In this document: positions 58,172 through 64,000 of the stretch, one piece after another
Numbering within the stretch: position 1 is the first letter of the stretch
How the letters are laid out: each line of letters begins with the position of its first letter
DNA from: GCA-003244245 sp035606945
GTDB taxonomy: Bacteria; Actinomycetota; Actinomycetes; Mycobacteriales; Pseudonocardiaceae
Length of the DNA stretch: 64,000 bases
Reading direction: 5' to 3'
Assembly: GCA_035606945.1 (NCBI GenBank)
Contig: DATNDR010000006.1
Coordinates: 48,868-112,867, forward strand
Notes under the pieces: generated by a model
What the model was told of the DNA's origin: nothing
The model's database searches: none
The model's input: the letters and a program-made list of their open reading frames with translations, nothing else
Translations under genes and position numbers: made by a program

Positions 58172-58204
58172 TGACGATCCAGCGGGTTTCGTCCTGGATC
58201 GTCA
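58172..58204. terminator. Bidirectional hairpin terminator
   Basis: An 11-bp perfect inverted repeat TGACGATCCAG (58172-58182) with CTGGATCGTCA (58194-58204) lies in the 100-base gap between the converging deacetylase and hydrolase genes. Confidence 0.6.
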
Positions 58205-58222
58205 CCGAAACCCCGGCGCCGC

Positions 58223-59002
58223 TCAGACGCTGCCGGTGAGCAGGATGTGGGCCACCAGTTCGGGATTGTCGTTCATCGGCACGTGCCCGCAGCCGGGTAG
58301 CCGCAGCAACCGGGCGTGCGGAATCAGCCGGGCAATCGCGTGGGCGCGGGGCCGACGGAACAGCAGATCCCGGGATCCCCAGGCGATGGTCACAGGTACG
58401 TCGTGCACCTCGCCGGCGAAAATGATCCGCTCACCAGCGGCCAGGGTGGGGCTGAAGCCCACGGAATTGATCATTGCCTGCATGTCTGCCAGCAACACGT
58501 GTGGCTCGATCAGGTCCGGGCGGCCGAACAGGATGCCGCACATCACGGTCCGCCCAGCGGCCGTCCGGGACAGCCGATTCGCGAGCCGCTGCGGCATGTA
58601 CCGCGCGGTGCGGTGTACCTGGCGCACCATGCTCAGCGACACCCGCCGCCCCATCGGGGTCCACAGCCCCGCCGGGGACAGCGCAGTGGCGCTGCTGACC
58701 ATCCCGTGCTCGGCCAACACCAGGGAGATCAAGCCCCCCATCGAGTTGCCCGCCACGTGCGGCCGGTCCAACCCCAGGTCGGCGAAGAACTCCTTCAGCA
58801 CGATCACCGCGGTGTCCAGCTCGTAGGGCAGGTGATCCGGAAGCGGTGGTGACTCGCCGAATCCGGGCATATCCACGGTGATCACGTCGCGGTGCCGGGC
58901 CAACCGCTGCATAACCGGAAGCCAGCCTTGCCGCCGGTGCCCGGCGCCGTGTAGCAGGACCAGCGGCGGACCGCTGCCACATCGGTCGTAAGCCAGCTGC
59001 AT
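58223..59002 (-). CDS. Alpha/beta hydrolase
   Basis: A 259-residue soluble hydrolase. The oxyanion region is LVLLHGAGHRRQGW, nucleophile Ser is in AGNSMGGLISLVLAE, acid Asp is in WGSRDLLF and His is in GCGHVPMNDNP. A helical cap sits between about 120 and 190. It is close to mycobacterial lipase/esterase-type hydrolases. The substrate is unknown. The promoter region to its right is AT-rich (TTAATTAA at about 59018-59025) and shared with divergent hrpA. Confidence 0.85.
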   Translation of the reverse strand: MQLAYDRCGSGPPLVLLHGAGHRRQGWLPVMQRLARHRDVITVDMPGFGESPPLPDHLPYELDTAVIVLKEFFADLGLDRPHVAGNSMGGLISLVLAEHGMVSSATALSPAGLWTPMGRRVSLSMVRQVHRTARYMPQRLANRLSRTAAGRTVMCGILFGRPDLIEPHVLLADMQAMINSVGFSPTLAAGERIIFAGEVHDVPVTIAWGSRDLLFRRPRAHAIARLIPHARLLRLPGCGHVPMNDNPELVAHILLTGSV

Positions 59003-59127
59003 CCGACCACTGTAGCTATTAATTAACTCTCCGGTAACTGCTGCTCTAGGGTGAGTGATCGGCTGGCCGGTGGTCGGGCGGGTTCGTGGCTGACGTCATT
59101 GACGGGCGGGAAGGAGATCGCTGTTTC

Positions 59128-62100
59128 GTGGGCGTATCGCTGACCGAAGCGCAGATCGCGCGCCGGCAGGCCGCCGCACCGCGCATTCATTACCCGCCGG
59201 CGCTGCCGATCAGCCGGCACACCGGCGAGATCGCCGAGGCGGTCGGTGCCCACCAGGTGGTGATCGTCGCTGGGGAGACCGGATCCGGCAAGACAACCCA
59301 GCTTCCCAAGATCTGCCTGCAGTCGGGTCGCGGGATCCGCGGCACCATCGGGCACACCCAGCCGCGCCGGCTGGCGGCGCGCACGGTGGCCGAGCGCATC
59401 GCCGAGGAGCTCGGCGTCCCGGTCGGCGGTGCGGTCGGCTGGAAGGTCCGGTTCACCGATCGGGTTGGTGACAACACCCTGGTCAAGCTGATGACCGACG
59501 GGATCCTGCTGGCCGAGATCCAGTCCGACCCCGCACTGTCGCAGTACGACACGCTGATCATCGACGAGGCGCACGAACGCTCACTGAACATCGATTTCGT
59601 GCTCGGCTACCTCAAGCAGCTGCTGCCACGCCGACCGGGCCTGAAGGTGATCATCACGTCGGCGACCATCGACCCCGAGCGGTTCTCCCGGCACTTCGAT
59701 GGTGCCCCGGTGATCGAGGTGTCCGGTCGCAGCTACCCGGTGGAGATCCGGTACCGGCCCTCCGGCCCGAGCGCCGGCAGCCCCGACGGCTCTGACGATC
59801 GGGATCAAACCCAGGCGATCTGCGACGCGGTGGCTGAACTGCGCAGTGCGGGGCCCGGCGACATCCTGGTGTTCCTGTCCGGCGAGCGGGAGATCCGCGA
59901 CACCCGGGATGCCCTGCAGGCGCTGGCGTTGACCGATACCGAGATCCTGCCGTTGTACGCGCGGTTGTCGGCGGCCGAACAGCACCGGGTCTTCGAGCCG
60001 CCGGGCACTCGGGCGCGACACACCGGACACCGGGGCGCGACACGCCGGATCGTGCTGGCTACGAATGTCGCTGAGACGTCGCTGACGGTGCCGGGGATCC
60101 GGTACGTGATCGACCCTGGCACGGCTCGGATCTCCCGGTACAGCCGCCGGCTCAAGGTGCAGCGGCTGCCGATCGAACCCATCTCGCAGGCCTCGGCGAT
60201 CCAGCGCGCCGGGCGGTGCGGGCGCACCGCCGACGGTATCTGCATCCGGCTGTACTCGGAGCAGGACTTCCAGTTGCGCTCGGAGTTCACCGAGCCGGAG
60301 ATCGTGCGTACCCACCTGGCGTCGGTGATCCTGCAGATGGCCGCGCTGAACCTGTGTCAATCCTCGTGGGATGACGTGGCGGCGTTCCCGTTCATCGACC
60401 CACCGGATCGCCGGCAGATCTCCGACGGGGTGGCCCTGCTGCACGAGTTGGGGGCTCTTCAAGGCCGGCCAACCCCCGGGTTGGCCGGCCTTGAAGACAC
60501 CCCAACGCCCCGGCTCACCCGGATTGGGCGCACGCTCGCGCAACTGCCACTGGATCCGAGGTTGGCGCGGATGGTGGTGGCCGCCGGCCACCACGGATGC
60601 CTGGACGACGTGCTGGTGATCGTGGCGGCGTTGTCCATCCAGGATCCTCGGGAGCGTCCTACCGACGCGCAGGTCGACGCCGATGCCCAGCACGCCCGGT
60701 TCGCCGACCGCAGCTCCGACTTCGTGAGCTTTCTGAACTTATGGCGCTATCTCGAGAAGCAGCAGCAGGCCTTGTCGTCCACCCAGTTTCGCAAGCTGTG
60801 CAAGGCGGAGTACCTGCACTACCTGCGGGTGCGGGAGTGGCAGGACCTGCACGGGCAGCTGCGCCGGATCGCCCGTGGCCTCAAGCTGACGGCCGGGACG
60901 GCGTCGAGCGCCGCCGCGGATCGCCAGCAGGTGCACATCTCGCTGCTGGCCGGGCTGCTGTCGCACATCGGGCTGTTCGACGCCGAAACCCGCGACTACC
61001 TGGGCGCCCGCGGAGCCCGATTCGCGGTGTTCCCCGGATCGGCGCTGTTCCGCAAGCCGCCGCGCTGGGTGATGGCCGCCGAGCTGGTGGAGACCTCCCG
61101 GCTGTGGGGCCGAATCGCCGCGCGGATCGAGCCGCAGTGGGTGGAGCCGCTGGCCGGGCACCTGGTCAAGCGCAGCTACAGCGAGCCGCACTGGGAACAC
61201 CACCGCGGCGCGGTGGTGGCCCTCGAGAAGGTCACGCTCTACGGCATCCCGATCGTAACCGCGCGCAAGATCGACTACGCCAGAATCGATCCCGAGCTGT
61301 CTCGTGAGCTGTTCCTGCGCCACGCGCTGGTCGAGGGGGACTGGGACACCCGGCACGCCTTCTTCCACGCCAACCGGGCACTGCTCAATGACGTCGAGGA
61401 ACTCGAGCAGCGGGCCCGCAGGCGCGATATCGCCGTCGACGACGAGACCCTGTTCGACTTCTACGATCGGCGTATTCCGGCTGAGGTCGTCTCGGCCCGG
61501 CATTTCGACAGCTGGTGGCGCGAGGCCCGCAAGACCCAGCCGCAGCTGCTCGACTTCGACTCCGCGATGCTGATCGCCGGTGCGGGCGTCAGCGAGCGCG
61601 ACTACCCAGGATCGTGGCCGGCGGGCTCCCTGCCGTTGGAGCTGTCCTACCGGTTCGAGCCGGGTGCCGACGCCGATGGCGTGACCGTGCACGTGCCGAT
61701 GCAGCTGCTCAACCAGGTCGACCCGGCACCGTTCAGCTGGCAGGTCCCCGGCCTGCGGGAGGACCTGGTCGTGGCGCTGCTCAAATCGTTACCCAAGCCG
61801 CTGCGCCGGCAGCTGGTGCCGGTTCCCGACTATGCCCGAGCCCTGCTGGCCAGGATGACGCCCTACCAGCAGCCACTCCTCGATGCCCTGGAACGCGAGC
61901 TCGCCCGGGCGGGCGTTCCGGTGCGCCGCGCGGACTGGCGGCTCGACCGGGTACCGGCACACTTGACGATCACCTTCCAGGTGCGCGACGGCCAGCACGT
62001 CCTCGCGCAGGGCAAGGACCTGGCGGCGCTGGCCCACCAGTTACAGCCGCAACTGCGTACCACCTTGTCGGCGGCCGGCGGTGGTGTGGAACGGCGGGGG

Positions 62101-62970
62101 TTGCGCAGCTGGGATGTCGGCAGCCTGCCCCAGACCTACCGGTACGAGCAGGCTGGTCATCTGGTCACCGCCTACCCGGCGCTGGTGGACGAGGGCGACG
62201 CGGTGGCCGTCGCCCTGCTCCCTACCGAGCAGGAGCAGCGGCACGCCATGTGGGCGGGCACCCGGCGGCTGCTGCTCCTGGCGATGCCCGGGTTGATCAA
62301 GTCGGTGCAGCGCAGCCTCGACCGGCAGACCAGATTGGTACTGGCCCGCAACCCAGACGGCGACCTCGAGGCCCTGCTGGCCGACTGCGTCACCTGTGCT
62401 GCCGACGCGCTGATCGCCGCCTGCGACGGGCCGCCCCACGACGAGGCCGGCTTCGCCGTGTTGCGCGATCGCGCCCACGCGGAGCTAGCCGGCGCGGTGC
62501 ATGCCGTACTCGGTCATGTCCAGCGGATCGTGAGCGCCGCGCACACCGTCGAGACGCGGCTGGCCGGGCTGACGGCGGTGGTACTGGCGCCCGCGGTCGC
62601 CGACGTCCGAACGCAGCTTGCCGGCTTGCTCGGGCCCGGCTTCGTCACAGCCACCGGCGCGCAGCGACTCCCCGACCTGGCTCGATACCTGCAGGCCACC
62701 GTGCGCCGGCTGGACACGCTGCTCCGCGATCCGGACCGTGACGCCGGCTGGATGCACCGCATCGACGCCGTCACAAAGGCCTACCAGCAGCTCCGCGACG
62801 ACCTCGGCGACGTGCCGCAGGTCGCGCAGATCCGCTGGATGATCGAAGAACTGCGGGTCAGCTACTTCGCCCAGCAGCTGCGCACTCCGTATCCCATCTC
62901 TGACCAGCGCATCTACCAGGCGATGGACGCCGCGCGCCGAGGTTCCCCTCGCTCGATGTCACGCGAATGA
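59128..62970 (+). CDS. hrpA: ATP-dependent RNA helicase HrpA
   Basis: A protein of about 1280 residues of the DEAH family. Motif I is VAGETGSGKTTQLP, Ia is HTQPRRLAARTVAERIAEE, II is IIDEAHERSLNID (Asp146), III is TSATIDPERF, IV-V is ATNVAETSLTVPGI and VI is QRAGRCGRTADG. Ratchet and OB-fold domains follow, then the long C-terminal DUF3418 region typical of bacterial HrpA. GTG 59128 is preferred over 59086 because AAGGAG lies upstream. Bacterial HrpA resolves stalled or collided ribosomes and processes some mRNAs. Two in-frame repeat insertions occur in variable loops (60010-60048 and 60448-60505). Confidence 0.93.
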   Translation: MGVSLTEAQIARRQAAAPRIHYPPALPISRHTGEIAEAVGAHQVVIVAGETGSGKTTQLPKICLQSGRGIRGTIGHTQPRRLAARTVAERIAEELGVPVGGAVGWKVRFTDRVGDNTLVKLMTDGILLAEIQSDPALSQYDTLIIDEAHERSLNIDFVLGYLKQLLPRRPGLKVIITSATIDPERFSRHFDGAPVIEVSGRSYPVEIRYRPSGPSAGSPDGSDDRDQTQAICDAVAELRSAGPGDILVFLSGEREIRDTRDALQALALTDTEILPLYARLSAAEQHRVFEPPGTRARHTGHRGATRRIVLATNVAETSLTVPGIRYVIDPGTARISRYSRRLKVQRLPIEPISQASAIQRAGRCGRTADGICIRLYSEQDFQLRSEFTEPEIVRTHLASVILQMAALNLCQSSWDDVAAFPFIDPPDRRQISDGVALLHELGALQGRPTPGLAGLEDTPTPRLTRIGRTLAQLPLDPRLARMVVAAGHHGCLDDVLVIVAALSIQDPRERPTDAQVDADAQHARFADRSSDFVSFLNLWRYLEKQQQALSSTQFRKLCKAEYLHYLRVREWQDLHGQLRRIARGLKLTAGTASSAAADRQQVHISLLAGLLSHIGLFDAETRDYLGARGARFAVFPGSALFRKPPRWVMAAELVETSRLWGRIAARIEPQWVEPLAGHLVKRSYSEPHWEHHRGAVVALEKVTLYGIPIVTARKIDYARIDPELSRELFLRHALVEGDWDTRHAFFHANRALLNDVEELEQRARRRDIAVDDETLFDFYDRRIPAEVVSARHFDSWWREARKTQPQLLDFDSAMLIAGAGVSERDYPGSWPAGSLPLELSYRFEPGADADGVTVHVPMQLLNQVDPAPFSWQVPGLREDLVVALLKSLPKPLRRQLVPVPDYARALLARMTPYQQPLLDALERELARAGVPVRRADWRLDRVPAHLTITFQVRDGQHVLAQGKDLAALAHQLQPQLRTTLSAAGGGVERRGLRSWDVGSLPQTYRYEQAGHLVTAYPALVDEGDAVAVALLPTEQEQRHAMWAGTRRLLLLAMPGLIKSVQRSLDRQTRLVLARNPDGDLEALLADCVTCAADALIAACDGPPHDEAGFAVLRDRAHAELAGAVHAVLGHVQRIVSAAHTVETRLAGLTAVVLAPAVADVRTQLAGLLGPGFVTATGAQRLPDLARYLQATVRRLDTLLRDPDRDAGWMHRIDAVTKAYQQLRDDLGDVPQVAQIRWMIEELRVSYFAQQLRTPYPISDQRIYQAMDAARRGSPRSMSRE
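60010..60048 (+). repeat. In-frame short tandem repeat in hrpA, shared with accA1
   Basis: Two tandem copies of GGGCGCGACACACCGGACAC-like units (about 20-21 bases) encode TRARHTGHRGATR between helicase motifs IV and V. In other HrpA proteins the corresponding loop is shorter (about R-V-F..G-R-R-I-V-L-A-T-N). A similar two-copy array sits at the end of accA1 (25184-25223). Confidence 0.5.
60448..60505 (+). repeat. Palindromic element inserted in frame in hrpA
   Basis: A perfect 20-bp inverted repeat (60456-60475 with 60478-60497, 2-nt loop) lies inside the coding sequence. It is extended by TTGGGG (60448-60453) with CCCCAA (60500-60505). It encodes LQGRPTPGLAGLEDTPTP between HELGA and RLTRIGRTL, a loop that is variable in HrpA. 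It looks like an inserted palindrome kept in frame. Confidence 0.7.
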
Positions 62971-63320
62971 CCCGGTGTCCCGCCCATTGACTGACACATG
63001 GCCCCGTGCCATCCACATACATTGCAAAGTCGGTGATCGCGCCGGGGTCGCCGACTATGCATGAGTCCTGCATCCAATTACCGTGCCACTGAGCGCGGTC
63101 AGTATCGGATGCGGTGGCGCGCGCTATCTGGACATAGCCAGGATCGCATCTCCATTGAGATGACGAATCCCCGGATATGAACCATTCCATCGACGACCGG
63201 CGCGGCATCGATACAGGTGCGACCAGCGGGCCATCCTCGGTTAGGAGCTTGAGTCGGTGTGGCTGATCCCGCCCCCAGTCACCGAGGTGCTGGGTATTAC
63301 TATGCGGATGGGGGGTGTTG
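62971..63320. other. Low-GC gap with possible minus-strand gene relic
   Basis: No complete gene fits these 350 bases. On the minus strand a frame between about 63300 and 62975 reads protein-like (MEWFISGDSSSQWRCDPGYV, TDFAMYVDGTGPCVSQWAGH), with Trp, Cys and Gly patterns. It has no sensible start and no stop before it runs into hrpA. It may be the relic of a secreted protein gene. Base composition is lower in GC than hrpA, in keeping with an accessory boundary. Confidence 0.3.
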
Positions 63321-64000
63321 ATGATGGTTGATTTGGGCGGTGCGCTGGCTGGTTGGCTGGTGTCCCTAATCGGTAATGCCGGGATCCAGTTGATACGCAA
63401 ATCCCCGGACGAGCGGGCTTTGCGCACAGCGATGGGGCTGGCCATCGACAGGGTGGTCGAGCAGGTCGATTCATCGTCTCAAGAGGTGCTGCGTGCGGGA
63501 TTGCGGCAGTGTTTCTCCGCTGTGCCCCGGCTGGGGTTTGATGTTTCGGTCTCTGTGGGCGAGGGGCTGCGGGCCGCGATCGCGGCGCAGGTGGCCGAGC
63601 TTGATCAGATGATGCACAACGATTCCGGGCAATCGTTCTACCAGGCTTTCTATCAGGCTGCCGCGGTCGACCGGGACTGGCTGGTCAAGCAGCTCACCGG
63701 AGCGATCCTTGCTGCCTTGCCGCAGGTCGCGGCGGCCAATAGCCTGCCCGAGTTGGTCCACGTCCTCTACGCCGAAGGGTTGTCTACCCGGCTAGATGCG
63801 CTTAGTTCGCAGATCAGCGCGTTAAGCATGGCTGCTCCGGCTGCGGCGATCCGGACCTTACCGCGGGATATCAACAACTTCACCGGTCGCCAGGGCCCAC
63901 TGCGGCAGTTGATACAGGCGGTGACCAGCCGGGCGAGCACCGGAGGGCTGGTAGGCATCTACGCAATCGATGGGATGGCCGGGGTGGGCAAGACCGCATT
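63321..64000 (+). CDS. STAND/NB-ARC-type NTPase (3' end outside window)
   Basis: The frame is open from ATG 63321 to the window edge (226 codons seen). The N-terminal 170 residues are a helical domain of unknown type with an initial hydrophobic stretch (ALAGWLVSLIGNAGIQLI). At about residue 180 the classic linker LPRDINNFTGRQGPLRQL appears. It is followed by VGIYAIDGMAGVGKTA, where the Walker A motif (residues 218-226) is cut by the window. This is the signature of actinobacterial AfsR/NB-ARC-TPR STAND proteins. C-terminal TPR or WD40 sensor repeats would be expected beyond the window. Roles of the class include transcription control and phage defence. Confidence 0.85.
   Translation, partial: MMVDLGGALAGWLVSLIGNAGIQLIRKSPDERALRTAMGLAIDRVVEQVDSSSQEVLRAGLRQCFSAVPRLGFDVSVSVGEGLRAAIAAQVAELDQMMHNDSGQSFYQAFYQAAAVDRDWLVKQLTGAILAALPQVAAANSLPELVHVLYAEGLSTRLDALSSQISALSMAAPAAAIRTLPRDINNFTGRQGPLRQLIQAVTSRASTGGLVGIYAIDGMAGVGKTA

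Noticed and set aside
1..64000. CRISPR arrays, rRNA genes, intact insertion sequences
   Set aside because: No regularly spaced direct repeats, rRNA motifs or intact transposase genes were found on reading both strands.

Overview
The window is a high-GC actinobacterial chromosome segment, almost certainly from the family Mycobacteriaceae. The strongest pointer is the block at 47239-54769. It holds, in recognisable order, relatives of the M. tuberculosis genes Rv3680, Rv3679, the DUF4177 gene, Rv3678c (RidA-like), crp (Rv3676), a small membrane gene, nth (Rv3674c), Rv3673c (thioredoxin-like), Rv3672c (Nudix) and marP (Rv3671c). Supporting pointers are a mycothiol gene (mshB-like), a leucine-catabolism trio (accD1-accA1-fadE19), an Rpf with LysM, a degenerate 13E12/DUF222 HNH gene and two promoters that match the mycobacterial SigF consensus. 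No tRNA, rRNA, CRISPR array or intact transposon was seen.

Layout. 1-3096 is an accessory and decayed end: a 5'-truncated Ig-like/proline-rich membrane protein, then remnants of an HNH endonuclease, a BNR-repeat protein and a serine resolvase. 3093-8495 encodes a 1587-residue hybrid kinase ending in a phosphatase / anti-sigma kinase / STAS cassette, followed by a MetOD1-like protein. 8516-19185 is a run of envelope, lipid and stress genes: a pseudo-phosphatase lipoprotein, a Tat-exported phosphoesterase, DUF2071, a frameshifted lipoprotein hydrolase, a cupin and fatty-acid-hydroxylase pair, a SOD-like lipoprotein, a STAS protein and Rpf. This run also holds a candidate structured small RNA (about 9411-9558). 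19476-28301 carries a small peptide gene, a haem peroxidase, the leucine (methylcrotonyl-CoA) branch and two nuclease-like genes. 28320-37798 contains gltBD, a TenA-like gene and the overlapping genes mshB, Nudix-like and xthA.

37963-44818 is a compact Calvin-Benson-Bassham cluster. A divergent cbbLSX operon (red-type form I RuBisCO and its AAA+ activase) faces cbbR plus a class I aldolase. A response regulator and phosphoribulokinase follow. Together these genes would make and use ribulose-1,5-bisphosphate. Next to them, 44872-47255 is a two-gene operon with an IdeR/DtxR-like iron box in front; it encodes a fused ferric-reductase-type membrane flavoprotein.

54896-62970 holds an SDR, a DoxX-like protein, a lytic transglycosylase, a PIG-L deacetylase, an alpha/beta hydrolase and the large helicase HrpA. 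The window ends inside a STAND/NB-ARC-type NTPase (63321-64000+), a class often used in bacterial immunity and signalling.

Three themes link separate places. The first is SigF/partner-switch regulation: the hybrid kinase, the RsbW-like and STAS genes, and two SigF-type promoters. The second is a set of compound palindromes placed just after stop codons, some repeated within the window, which can fold in more than one way. The third is a group of family members that have lost their catalytic residues: a SOD-like lipoprotein, a histidine-phosphatase-like lipoprotein, a Nudix-like protein and a STAS protein. All assignments come from reading motifs and context; no database search was run.
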